A stretch of DNA of 64,000 nucleotides. It comes from Beaufortia kweichowensis. Lineage: Eukaryota; Chordata; Actinopteri; Cypriniformes; Gastromyzontidae. The notes below the pieces were generated by a model. That model saw nothing but the letters and a program-made list of their open reading frames with translations, searched no databases and was not told the DNA's origin. Below are positions 54,481 to 64,000 of this stretch, piece after piece. The first letter of the stretch is position 1, and each line of letters starts with the position of its first letter. Made by a program: the position numbers and the translations under genes. The DNA lies in assembly GCA_019155185.1 (NCBI GenBank), contig CM032807.1, positions 14,792,200 to 14,856,199 of the forward strand, in the 5' to 3' direction.

Positions 54481-56655
54481 GAGATTATACTACAAAGGAT
54501 TACACCAAATTGCATGGTCGTATAATTTAAATGTTGTGTCTTGGCTTACAGTCGTGTCTAAAGCTGTTTCCCATTTAATTAGCTGGATTTGGTTTGTTTG
54601 TTTTTGTTAAGCAGTGACAGTAAACAACATTAGAGCTAATTTTGTTATTTTTTGCCATGTCCAACAAACGAAATTCTACCCAATGACTACCTAATTGTGA
54701 TATTAATAAAAGAAATGTTGTTATGTAAACTTAACATAATTTTATAATTTTATAATATTAAATTGTAAGTTTAATTTTTTTTCAAATGTTAGAGCCTATA
54801 TGGAAATGTAATTCATAAAAGGAAAGATGAAGAGCACAAAACTGTGCAATAGTTTTATGTACCACAAAATAGTATTAAAACATCTAGCTAGACATTTGTA
54901 AATGACAGACTGTACTTTTTTATCAAACGTGTCCATGCCAAGATCTCTAAATCTTATAAACTCCCCGTCATGCTCAGAAACACCTGTAGAGAAGACGTCA
55001 CCTCACTCAGGATATTCTTATTTAAATGTTTCCTCATCAGCTGCAAACAAAAGCCAATTTGCACGACGTTTTTAAATAATATCCAGCACTTAGCAGGTGC
55101 TTTTCAATAACAGAACACCATTTATGAAGCCAAAGTGTCTGAATAATTCAGCTAGTACTGGGAATTGTTTAGGGGTGTTTTGTATGGTACAATAATTAAT
55201 TGAAAGTTATAGAATGTCTTTTTTCTTTTGCACTTTCTGTAAAGATGAAAGACACACTCCGAGCACCCTGATAAATGTAAAAGCAACGGCGACACCTACC
55301 GGCTGTGACGTCACATTGCACTCCGATGCGTTTAAAACACTAAAAACAATTACTATAGTTTTGATTATTCTTCTTTTGATCACTTTTTGAATAATGCTGA
55401 TGCTGATCTTTTTCTATACATGAGGGTAATGAGGATGGAGTTGTGAAAATGTGCTGTACAATATATTAGTCGATATGGCTTTTTTTCTTTGATAGTAGAT
55501 TTACTTCTAATCTTCTCTGTTATATCAAGTCATGTCTTGGGGATCCAAATATCTTTAGTTCTAGTGAAATGTTTTAAAACATCACAGGTTGAATTATTTG
55601 ACTGTTCAGAAGATGCAAATTAGACAATACAACACACAAACCATACATTTTTCTTTACGACAGAATTACAAATCTACAGATAGAAAGCAACCTAGCAACA
55701 AAACTTTGGTCTAAATTGTAAGAAAAGCTCTCTATCCAAGTCATTTGTTTCAGTAACTGGATAACAATCCTCTCCATTACCCATAGTGCATTGCTCTCAT
55801 TAAAAGCTTTGGCGGATGTCTTGGTGCAATGTTACGAAGCGTTTTTAACTTCTGAAGGTTTTGATCTGAATGAGAAGAGAGACAACCCTTTCATTTCATG
55901 AACATGGCATCTTACTTTTAACACAGCAGTGTTTTTGCATGAGTGCTTCATTAACATGAAGGTTATGCTTTTATCACCTGTGCAGGAGCTGTCAGCCATG
56001 AAGAAAACTGTAACGTGGATAGACAGCCTTACTGGAACAGAAAAAAACAACAAAATATAAGATACGGAGTAAAGTGTTGAGTTATTGAGCCTCATAACAA
56101 CTCCTCAGAGCTATATAATCTACTGTTGTTCCATTAAGCATGTAGAAAAGCTAAAGACAAGCTTCTGATTGAAACAACAGCAGTGCTTTTTATTTTAGAA
56201 ATCAAATAATAAACCACATATACGTTTCATAAAACTATGGTCTGATCATGTTAATGCATGATTTCTTTTAATTAAAGTACATATTATCCTGTGTATTTTT
56301 ATAGGAGATCTTACAACACTTACAACACCCTTTCCCATTGCATAAAAAATTCAATAAACACAGAGAAATGGTTAAATGGTTTTAATGAAGGCAAAGAAAA
56401 CTATTGCTTATTGCATACTGGATTTAAAAAGTAAACAAAGTTTCGTTAGACCATAGAATAATTGAATAGTTTTGTATATTCCTTAAATGTCCAAAGTCTT
56501 GAAACCAAAAAAAAGCATTCGTTTGGAAGCTGACTTATGTTTTTTGGAGTTGAAATCACTTATGAACACGCAGACACACATTGATGAAAGTTTTAAAAAG
56601 CTTTTACCTTCTTGTGTCCTAGCTGTCCATAAAGCAAACCACATCAGATGTTATA
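54481..56655. other. AT-rich intergenic DNA, nothing supported
   Basis: A repeat-like GCGACACCTACCGGCTGTGA occurs near 55290. 55820-56100 is unique with an 87-codon minus ORF of no recognisable content. Confidence 0.45.
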
Positions 56656-56659
56656 AAAC

Positions 56660-56800
56660 AGAGGCGTATAATCTCGATCCTGGAGGGTAACGGTCTTGCA
56701 GAGCTTCAGTTTGTCTCAACACACGTGTATGAATGTTTCTAGAATGCTTAGTGGGACCTTGATTAGATGGTTCAGGTGTGTTTGATTAGGGTTAATGATA
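56660..56800. repeat. Fragment of a common fish dispersed repeat (TCCTGGAGGG type)
   Basis: ATCTCGATCCTGGAGGGTAA, TTGCAGAGCTTCAGTTTG, CCTTGATTAGATGGTTCAGG and TGTGTTTGATTAGGGTTA follow the order of a palindromic teleost repeat I know. Only one half is present. Confidence 0.6.
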
Positions 56801-57254
56801 AACTCTTACCACAAATACCTAAAATAAAGATATTCAAATGTAAAAAAATAATAAATAAATAAAAAAATAGATATGGATTTTCTTGTGTACGCTCAATATG
56901 TGCAGTAACAGTTATTAGGTTAAATATTTATTTTATTATTATTTTGTTGACTAATCTCGTTTACACAACAGCTATGAAACAGTTAAATTAGTTTAAGTTA
57001 CTGGACAGAATATTTGAAAATTATGCAAACACAACTATGTTTTAAGTAGTTGTTTTTAAAAGCTACATACAAATCTAGTGTTATCAAAACAAGCTTTTGC
57101 ATAATCCAAGTCAAAATCTTAAATCTTCGCAGATCTTCCCTATATGTTTACACCTATTTTTATTCTTTTAATCTTGTGTGTTGTAAGCCACTTTAAAACA
57201 CTCATAGCAAATTTCATCTGCAATTAGCAGCAAAAAAAGCAGATCAACACAGAG

Positions 57255-60200
57255 TTTTCTTTTGCAACAATGGAGATCTTTATTTGTGAAAAAGTACAAT
57301 ACCTTGTCCTTACAAATAAGCATATGAAAGAACTGAAAGAACGCTGCAGGGTTGCAGAAGTGTATCTGTGCTGTGACAGTGCTCCCGGGGCGGCACATTT
57401 ACGGTTACACAAATCCACAGTCAACACAGACCAACAAGACAAAACATATCTCTCACCGAATCAGCAAAACAGAGGAAGAAAAGTTTCAAAAGTGAACAAA
57501 ATCACGCCCCAAAAAACCTCATTAGAGCTCAATTCAAAAATTTTTTGTCATTTTATCATTCGTATCGTCTAAATCAGGTCAACAGTAATAAGTTGACATG
57601 CCATTTTAAAGATGTTAGTCATTTAAAATGCACCTTTGATTCCACATTAGGAAAAACCCATGAAAACTAAAAATAAAACAGTCATTATTTTTGTCTCATT
57701 TTTATTGAATATATATATATATATATATATATTATGTATAATATATATATTCACACACACACATATGATCTAAATTAACAGCCAGCACTAGTCAGACAGC
57801 TGAGATCACTGGAATCAAAGCATGCTGGGAAAACTAGTCATCCAACTCCTAATAACAACCACAACTAATGCCTAGATCTTATCTGATCTGCTTAAAGAAG
57901 CATCAGTGAGCCGGATTCATCTAGAGCCGTGCATTTCTCGTCAGATCAGTACTGTCATTATTTCACGCTGATTCAATGCATCTCCACCTACTGAGCACAG
58001 TTTGATGCTCATCTTTCAGCTCTGTACAATATGGTAGATTGGCCTTCAGCGGACCAACTGTACCCTGAAATAAAATGACATGCCTCTGTAATGATTTACA
58101 AAAGAAAATAAAGCGTCACTGTCTTTGAGGTCAAACAAAGTGATGCCTTCCATTTACAAAGCGCACAAACACATGTATGAATCACATTGAGGTTGTTGGG
58201 TATGACATCGTTTTTGCATTGGACCGGGAAGGGGAGGAAGGGAGAGGACACGGGACGTTTGCGGAAGAACAGAGCTGCCCCCTTGTGGAGAGCCGCGTTG
58301 CACGTGGCCGGGACACGACAAAACGTTCACCTCCTGAGTACGAGAGAAGTGGAGCGGCTTCTATCTGCTGAGTCTCAGCTTGATGGAGTTCTTCACCACA
58401 GCGATGGGGTTCGTCGGAACAATCGGAACATCCGACAGATCCGCGTTGGTATTTTTCTGTATAAAATGTCATCAAAACATCCACATTTCAGATGTGAAAA
58501 CAACAATGAGCGATTATTAATCTAAATGACAATACAAAAATTATTATTATTATATATATTACATACTCATATATTATATTATATGTGATATGTAATATGC
58601 AATAATGATGTGACCATGTCCTCACCTGGGTGGGAGGCATCTTCTCTTCTGCATCCACCTCCTAAGCGGCACAGGAAATGACATCAGCAATGACAGGCAG
58701 CAATTAGGTATGAATAACTACTTTATCAATTAATCATTTCATCAGATTTGTGTTGCTTGTTTACCATTAATTCAGTCTCAGTGTTGGGTTCAGCCTCTGG
58801 TGGAGTGGTTTCATCTGACTGTGAAAACAAATCAGTGAGCTAAACATCATCAGATCATCAGATTCAATTATAAGAGAGAACTGAATGGAAATAAAATTGT
58901 GTTTTTTCATAAATGAATAAAGAAGGAATGAATTACCAGTGGATCCACTGTTACATGGCCATCAGCATCACATGAGGACTCCTCTGGTATCGAGTGCTGG
59001 AAGAAAAGATTTTATTAATACCCCCATATATCATCTGCACTTTATACTGCAATGATCATAAGCAATTCTTCAATTAGGCAACTTTTTCTTGACAAAGTTT
59101 ATAACTTTGTCATTTCTGGTGGCCCAAAATGGAGAAACTCTATGACAAAATAATGTGAAAATAAAAATGTGTTATATTAAAATCTACACTAGAAAAGTTA
59201 CTATTTGAAAAATCAACCCTATAAACCTTTTGCACAAAATGCAGAACATCCTTCAGAATGAAACATTCTTCATTACATGGCAAAATTATATATTTTTAAT
59301 AAAACCAAGCAATAATTTACATTAAAATTATGAAAATTCTCAGCTTTTCTTTATAAGTTGGACTGTAAAAGCATAAAATACAGACTATGTAAGTGCTATG
59401 TAGTTCGGTGCATTTGAACAGTATCATGCTCCAAAAATGAAAACAAAATGACAAAACGCTTCCTTACGTCTTCTTCTTTGGCTCCTGTAGACGTGTCATT
59501 GTTGTGGGGTGATTCGGGTCTCTCCTCACCGGCTGATAAACATGGAGCAGACTGTTCACTTTCTACTTTGAGTTTCTTCTCGGTCTCATGTTGAACGGGT
59601 GAGACGGGCTGTTTTATTTCAGCTTGATCGTTCTGCGGGGAAATGTTACCGATGGCCCCTGCATTGCTCTCCTCTAAAATAATAAACAACAATCAGTTCA
59701 TCCAAAACTGAAAATGTGATTATCATCTACTCCTACTTTTATCGCCCTATTGATCTTGTTGGTTATTCTTTTTCCATACAATCCAAAATCTCTCAAATCT
59801 CAATGCTTTACAGACAAATACAAATAAAGGTTTACAACATAAATGTAATATTTTGTGATCCTAAATAAACATACCAGCAGCTGGCACCGTATTTCCACTT
59901 GAAACATCCGTTTTACCTGGCAAATGTGAGGTGGCTGACACGATGGCGCTACAGTCAGAGAAAAATGATAAAGCATAAGTTTAAAGATTGATAGGTTAGA
60001 TTAACAGATGATCAGTGGACAATGATTTACCCCTGAGGACTGGCGGCACGGGCAATCTTGGCAGCTGAACAGCCCATGGGGGACGGCACAGACATGCTGT
60101 TGTCACTGTCAAGTGACAGGTCGAGACTGCCGTCGTTCATTGCACGAAGGCCATCAGACGAATGCTAAAGGAGAATTGAGATGAAATGTTAACATTACAC

Positions 60201-63200
60201 TTCTAAAAACGTTTGTATGTTTGCAAAAGAACACTTGCCTTTCTCTTGCCCCTGGGAATGGCAACTTTGGGCAGTAGTTGATGCAGCTGTTTTCTTTTCA
60301 CATGCATGGCTGTGATTTTCATGTCCGGTTCATACATCTTACTGGTGATGGCCTGTCTGTAAACTACAGCCATTCAGAAACAACACGTGATCGTTAATGA
60401 GCCAGAACCATATAAACATAACACAAAACTTAATGATAATAATAACAGAACACTAAAACATCTCTAAAGCGGCTTTGCAGTTGTTTGTTACTTAATAAAA
60501 GGCTTTGGTTATAATTGTGTATAAATAAATTTTGTTGTAGAAATAGTTAAAGTGTACAGTAGGGTAAATGTTGAACATGTTACGCACACAAGGATCACAT
60601 TTTCTTTTGTAGCAGAAGGGGTTAATGCACAACAAGCAATGTTAACAGCAATACAAAAACCTCAACAAACTATTGTCGGTGTGTAGAGACGGGAAGTCTT
60701 ACCGGTGTCTGTGAAAGACTGGATGTCAAACGTCAGGTCCACGTTCAGATTTTCTGATCCCTCAATTTTTTTGAACACAATACCTATTACCCACATTGTG
60801 GTGAACTCCTCCCTGCATACAAATAAAGAAGCGACTCAAGCAAATGACTTTCAAAGCCCATAAACTGCTTTTTGTTATGCACAAGCATCTAGACTTAAAC
60901 TCACTTGTCATTTCCTTCTTTTGGTCCCGGGAACGACTGTGGATTTACATGGGCGAGCGTGATAAACTCATTCTTTTCCAGATTCCCCACCAGGATTCGG
61001 ATCTTGGACTCCACAAGGCCCACCCTGTCGGATAAAAACACAATGAGTCCTAATCTGACACATCCTCCGAGTGACACAGGGGACATGAACACAACACTGG
61101 TCCCACAAATCATCACACACAGAGCTGAAGATGTAACGGTAAGCTGTACTCACCACTCCAAGTGCTGCTTCTCTGTCTGTGCGCTTGCTAGCAACACTAT
61201 ATAATGCCTTGGGACATAAAAGACAGAACAATGCCATTACATCCTTCAGTTTAGAGCGACTCATTCAGACCCGGCACAACTTACAGGGCCGACCCGCCCC
61301 CATCTCACTGACACTGTACCGTACACCTCAGCACAAACACACAAGTACCGATTCATACACACACACACACACACACACACACAGCAGAGATCGGCCAATC
61401 CTCTCCAGATGTAAGAATTACTATTTATCTAACACAATTTTATGCTGACCAATTATGTCAGCCATTGTTGTCATACACTGCAAAACAAAAATATTCTCTT
61501 TTTCAGCTAAAAAAATTCTTTAAACAAAACTCACAATTTTAACATTAGAAATTTGGGCGAGAAAATCAAATATTCAAATTGAGATAATATGACTGGAAAA
61601 ACAAGATTAAGAGTGATTAAGAAAATTTTTTGCAGTGCACGACATCACATATTAATCAATAATTGTGTTGTATTTACATTATAACATTAAAAGCCATCAA
61701 AGCAACACCATGATTCAGGATTTAATTTATTTTGCAAAAATGTTTCTTTACTTTCAATTTAAACACAAGACAGTGTAGAAATTCTTTTTAGCACAGTACT
61801 GTAAAGTGCTCATTAAAGTAATCAATAATTATAAAGCACAGGACCATTTAGCATTTTGACCACAACTTAAAATCACTTGAAAAATTATTTAAATTCAAAT
61901 GCATTTATGACTTTCTCGGCAGAGCAGCACACGTTTGATATAATCCCCACCGTATTTATGGATTAGGAGCGTGTATGGACAAAACTGACCGAAGCAATCC
62001 TATTTAATCTTTACCTGCCATTATCGTCACAATCCCTGCTATTTCAGGGCTCAAATGTGTCATTTCAAACATATTCAGAGCATTTTTATGCTGTTATTCG
62101 ATCTGATGCTCCTCCATAAGGATGCTTAAACAAGGGGCCAGAACGCTTTTTCTGATTTCAATGGTCAACGAATAGCTTACTTGGTGGTTTTAAGGCTGGG
62201 TGAAGTATTCTGGCATCAAAAACGCCAAACTTCAGTTTTAGGAAAACATAAGGATGATTATGAATTCGAAGCAATAACCTGCATGCAGTCACTTCATCCT
62301 TGTGTGTAAAAATATTCTACATCCGTTAATGAATTAAGCCTCTTGTTTGTTTAGCAAGGTGGATCTTCAATTAACACATGGCAGCCACACAACAGGGTTT
62401 TGAGTGTAAAAAAAAACAAAAAAAAAATCAAGCTATGTGTTTTTGAACCTCCATTATGCAAATTATCAAGAAGTTCAAATTCCACATCCTGCAAGTCTAA
62501 AAAATATTGATTTGCCTCCTTGAGCAAAAAAAGATGAACTTCACACCACACTAATCTTAAATAAAAAGAACAAACACATACAGACTAAACGCTAAACATT
62601 GACTCAAGTTGAACATAAAACAAAATTATGAACACTATAAAAACACAGACTAACAAGAAATACATTGTACGAATTGTGAACTAAAGCATTTTATTTTTGA
62701 ATTGTATACAAATTAATATGGCACAGAAAAATCATTTTAAAACTAAAATACCTACCTTTGAAACTTTATAAATGTAACCATCTCAACAAATCGTTACGTA
62801 CATTTGAAGTAGCTCTACAATCTTACTTTGTTTAGTAGGACTACTACACATGCTAAAATTCAAAAACTTTAAAAGTTTTCAAACGAATAAAATGAAAGTT
62901 TGCAAAAGTCTGCTTTTATTTCAAACTGATGGTACCGATTACATAACAGTATCATAATACTTGTGCATGAGCTATGAATGAATGTGGGTGCAGTTTTGAG
63001 AAAGAAATCTTTATTGAAATGATTCAATCTCACCATGTGTGTCCAACAGGATAAGCAGCTTAATACATACTTGTATTTCTGAAAGAAGTTTGGTGCTTCA
63101 AATAGTTTGGACCAATCTGCTTTATTCTGCAATATTTCATCAGTGATGGCGAGACCTGTGAAGAGTTAAACAATCGGACATGCGAATCAAACGGCGATGA

Positions 63201-63543
63201 ACCTTGAATTATATCAACTCAAACATATATAAAAACCCTGGCTTCATTTACTCACACTCGTGAAACTTCAAGCTTTATTCTTAAACAGCAGAACATTTGT
63301 GTTACAGCTTCATATAATTTACATTACACTGACAGCCCTACTTTAAAACAACAGGAGGATGAGTAAATAATGCCAGTGAACTGAGCAAAATGTATCTGGA
63401 GATCTTCAGAAATGAGACTGACCACGCTTGAACTCTTCCACCATGATAGCTCGAGTGGACGCCGACACGTTGTAGGTGGAGTTTTGCTGAGGATAGGCTG
63501 GTGTAATGATCGGCATGAGGTGGTACCGGTCACTGGGGGTCAC
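57255..63543 (-). CDS. papola: Poly(A) polymerase alpha, 3' thirteen coding exons plus 3' UTR (gene continues past the window)
   Basis: This nuclear enzyme adds poly(A) tails to cleaved pre-mRNA with CPSF. Coding exons, in transcript order, are 63543-63423, 63155-63071, 61207-61154, 61024-60905, 60812-60703, 60363-60239, 60164-60031, 59948-59875, 59673-59468, 58996-58937, 58818-58765, 58661-58626 and 58456-58361 (stop TAG). They sum to 1,275 nt (424 residues plus stop) and every junction phase agrees. Residues 1-41 finish the central domain (YHLMPIITPAYPQQNSTY). About 42-200 form the RNA-binding domain (WSKLFEAPNFFQKYKHY, LVGNLEKNEFITLAHVNP, AMHVKRKQLHQLLP). A bipartite basic signal (KRK, then PRGKRKHS) precedes a Ser/Pro/Glu-rich tail with five SP sites, and the protein ends KNSIKLRLSR. 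In the family, such SP sites take mitotic CDK phosphorylation. The catalytic N-terminal domain is off-window. PAPOLG is less likely because its tail differs. An additional fish paralogue cannot be excluded. Confidence 0.96.
57279..57284 (-). terminator. Distal AATAAA polyadenylation signal of papola
   Basis: AATAAA on the minus strand is followed about 20-40 nt downstream by a GTGTTG and T-run stretch, a usual cleavage and polyadenylation arrangement. It is the last good signal before the desert. Confidence 0.65.
57701..57706 (-). terminator. Proximal AATAAA of papola (alternative)
   Basis: AATAAA on the minus strand lies about 655 nt after the stop, just past an (AT)n run. The downstream GT-richness is weak, so it is a second choice. 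Confidence 0.4.
57708..57732. repeat. (AT)n microsatellite in papola 3' UTR
   Basis: About 12 AT units next to the proximal AATAAA. Confidence 0.93.
58361..58456 (-). CDS. papola: papola last coding exon: C-terminus
   Basis: Acceptor TTATACAG. It encodes KNTNADLSDVPIVPTNPI, then AVVKNSIKLRLSR, then TAG at 58363-58361. The basic extreme C-terminus (KNSIKLRLxR) is a PAPOLA hallmark. In mammals this region is reported to contact U1A and cleavage-factor proteins. Confidence 0.95.
   Translation of the reverse strand, partial: KNTNADLSDVPIVPTNPIAVVKNSIKLRLSR
58626..58661 (-). CDS. papola: papola exon l: 36-nt microexon-like tail exon
   Basis: Acceptor GCCGCTTAG and donor GTGAGG flank 12 codons, EVDAEEKMPPTQ, in phase 0. 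It is short and symmetric, and a good candidate for alternative inclusion. Confidence 0.82.
58765..58818 (-). CDS. papola: papola exon k: tail, 18 codons
   Basis: A 54-nt phase-0 exon with acceptor GTTTTCACAG and donor GTAAAC. It encodes SDETTPPEAEPNTETELM. It is acidic and symmetric. Confidence 0.85.
58937..58996 (-). CDS. papola: papola exon j: tail, 20 codons
   Basis: A 60-nt phase-0 exon with acceptor TTCTTCCAG and donor GTAATT. It encodes HSIPEESSCDADGHVTVDPL. It is symmetric, so it could be skipped without changing frame. Confidence 0.85.
59468..59673 (-). CDS. papola: papola exon i: Glu/Ser/Pro-rich tail with second basic cluster
   Basis: A 206-nt exon with acceptor TTATTTTAG and donor GTAAGG, entering in phase 1 and leaving in phase 0. 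It encodes EESNAGAIGNISPQNDQ, then AEIKQPVSPVQHETEKKLK, then VESEQSAPCLSAGEER and PESPHNNDTSTGAKEED. It holds three SP sites. The KK-L-K cluster sits where mammalian PAPOLA has its second nuclear signal. It is low complexity, as expected for the disordered C-terminal tail. Confidence 0.9.
59875..59948 (-). CDS. papola: papola exon h: variable tail, two possible donors
   Basis: Acceptor GACTGTAG. Residues AIVSATSHLP are followed by an in-frame donor CAG|GTAAAA at 59917 (32-nt form). Reading continues through GKTDVSSGNTVPAA to a second donor CTG|GTATGT at 59875 (74-nt form). Both leave phase 1 and differ by 14 codons, so either could be used. The longer form is drawn here. Confidence 0.78.
60031..60164 (-). 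CDS. papola: papola exon g: Ser/Asp-rich regulatory segment
   Basis: A 134-nt exon with acceptor CTCCTTTAG and donor GTAAAT. It encodes HSSDGLRAMNDGSLDLSL, then DSDNSMSVPSPMGC, then SAAKIARAASPQ. The DGSLDLSLDSDNSMSVPSP portion has a near-identical counterpart in vertebrate PAPOLA and none that I know in PAPOLG, so this exon decides the paralogue call. Confidence 0.94.
60239..60363 (-). CDS. papola: papola exon f: end of RNA-binding domain and nuclear localisation signal, with a GC donor
   Basis: A 125-nt exon with acceptor GGCTGTAG. It encodes YRQAITSKMYEPDMKIT, then AMHVKRKQLHQLLPK, then VAIPRGKRK. The basic clusters KRK and GKRK form the expected bipartite nuclear signal. Only a GC donor (AAG|GCAAGT) gives phase 0 and joins cleanly to HSSDG in the next exon. 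A GT six bases further on would break the frame. Confidence 0.92.
60703..60812 (-). CDS. papola: papola exon e: RNA-binding domain
   Basis: A 110-nt exon with acceptor TATGCAG and donor GTAAGA. It encodes EEFTTMWVIGIVFKKIEG followed by SENLNVDLTFDIQSFTDT, matching the family segment that precedes YRQAI. Confidence 0.95.
60905..61024 (-). CDS. papola: papola exon d: RNA-binding domain core
   Basis: A 120-nt exon with acceptor CCGACAG and donor GTGAGT. It encodes VGLVESKIRILVGNLEKN, then EFITLAHVNPQSFPGPKEGN. It is one of the best-conserved blocks of the family and the strongest single anchor for the gene identity. Confidence 0.96.
61154..61207 (-). CDS. papola: papola exon c: RNA-binding domain
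   Basis: A 54-nt exon with acceptor GTCCCAAG and donor GTGAGT. It encodes HYIVLLASAQTEKQHLEW, and the final Trp codon is completed by the next exon. Phases match on both sides. Confidence 0.94.
61208..63070 (-). other. papola: papola intron, 1.86 kb
   Basis: This is the largest complete intron seen. It holds a (CA)n microsatellite at 61357-61382, AT-rich filler, and a balanced-composition block at about 61,880-62,200 that resembles a conserved intronic element. No exon with conserved coding potential is visible inside it. Confidence 0.85.
61357..61382. repeat. (CA)n microsatellite in papola intron
   Basis: A perfect CA run of about 13 units, preceded by looser CACA stretches. Confidence 0.95.
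63071..63155 (-). CDS. papola: papola exon b: start of the RNA-binding domain
   Basis: An 85-nt exon with acceptor CTTCACAG and donor GTATGT. It encodes LAITDEILQNKADWSKLF followed by EAPNFFQKYK, a nearly invariant family segment. The lysine codon is split 2/1 across the following 1.86-kb intron. Confidence 0.95.
63423..63543 (-). CDS. papola: papola exon a (first visible): end of central domain
   Basis: The exon has acceptor TTTTACCAG and donor GTCAGT, with 121 nt entering in phase 0 and leaving one base over. It encodes VTPSDRYHLMPII, then TPAYPQQNSTYNVSAS, then TRAIMVEEFKRG. This is the conserved stretch that closes the central domain of canonical poly(A) polymerases. No further exon is visible from 63544 to 64000, which is AT-rich intron. 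Confidence 0.95.
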
Positions 63544-64000
63544 CTGGTAAAATAAAGAGGTTGAATAAATAATGACTCATTCACACATGCTAAATCTAAC
63601 TTGAATAATCTGACAATTTTCGAGATTGCATCAAATAATTGCTATGTCTTGTTTTACTGTAAATGGCAAGTTAGATGCAACACTCTCAAGCTTTATTGTA
63701 GAAAGCATAATCAACATTGACCAACATTGGATTTTGATCATGGGCAAAATGTATAACTAGTTCCAAAAATGCAACAGAACAGGGTAATTATCTGTTTTTC
63801 ATATGCTTGCTAGCTATTTATTTGTCCATTTAATTGAAAATTGTTAATTTTACTAGTTTAAAACACTGATGAAATGACTAATTTGTGGCATCAAATGTGT
63901 AACATGTTTTTAAATATTTCAAGAAGTAGGTGAAAGTCTCAAGTCTATTCAATGCATTTAAATACAATTTAACTATAAAATAATTACATGAATTAAACAA

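Larger units (their letters stand above)
57255..58360 (-). other. papola: papola 3' untranslated region
   Basis: About 1.1 kb runs from the stop to the likely cleavage site. It contains an (AT)n tract and a second AATAAA at 57706-57701, which could give a shorter 3' end near 57.68 kb. The exact cleavage point is inferred. Confidence 0.7.

Noticed and set aside
57270..57572. 100-codon plus-strand ORF near the papola 3' end
   Set aside because: It is antisense to the 3' UTR, overlaps the polyadenylation signal and has no recognisable protein features.
58182..58525. ORFs of 100-112 codons on both strands across the last papola exon
   Set aside because: They are shadows of the real terminal exon or its flanks in other frames. 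Splice phases and the conserved C-terminus support only the papola frame.

Overview
This window looks like a teleost genome, most likely a cyprinid. The evidence is an AT-rich vertebrate-style background, spliced exons with GT-AG introns, and copies of interspersed repeats that I recognise from carp and zebrafish-type genomes. These include a tRNA-derived SINE tail, palindromic MITEs and a degraded LINE reverse transcriptase. Nothing prokaryotic or viral is present. The organism call rests on memory of repeat families and was not searched.

One protein-coding gene can be supported. It lies on the minus strand at the right end (about 57.26-63.54 kb) and continues past the window edge. Thirteen consecutive coding exons, all phase-compatible, encode the last ~424 residues of a canonical nuclear poly(A) polymerase. 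The product best matches vertebrate PAPOLA rather than PAPOLG, because it ends in KNSIKLRLSR and carries a Ser/Asp-rich DGSLDLSLDSDNS segment. The visible part covers the end of the central domain, the RNA-binding domain, a bipartite nuclear localisation signal and the Ser/Pro-rich regulatory tail. One intron uses a GC-AG splice pair and one exon has two in-frame donors. A polyadenylation signal lies about 1.08 kb beyond the stop.

Positions 1-57,200 behave as a gene desert downstream of papola. I found no recognisable protein gene, tRNA or rRNA there. The desert has three kinds of material. The first is AT-rich filler. The second is repeats: at least five copies of a GGTTCTT palindromic MITE, copies of three other inverted-repeat families, three copies of a GAATACTTGATTC repeat, SINE and LINE fragments, a solo-LTR-like fragment, a complete non-autonomous hAT element with an exact 8-bp target duplication, and several long microsatellites. 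The third is islands of balanced-composition, non-repetitive DNA rich in TAATTA, ATTAAT and ATGCAAAT motifs with CpGs retained. These islands resemble developmental conserved noncoding elements (CNEs).

In tetrapods PAPOLA is followed by VRK1 and then a long desert leading to BCL11B. The islands may therefore be distal enhancers of a developmental gene lying to the left, but that is inference. The most interesting non-repeat candidates are a POU/homeodomain-type composite near 51.85 kb, TAATTA-rich islands near 39.2, 43.5-44.6 and 22.1-23.3 kb, and a possible two-exon polyadenylated transcript at 29.0-30.3 kb whose intron contains the hAT element.
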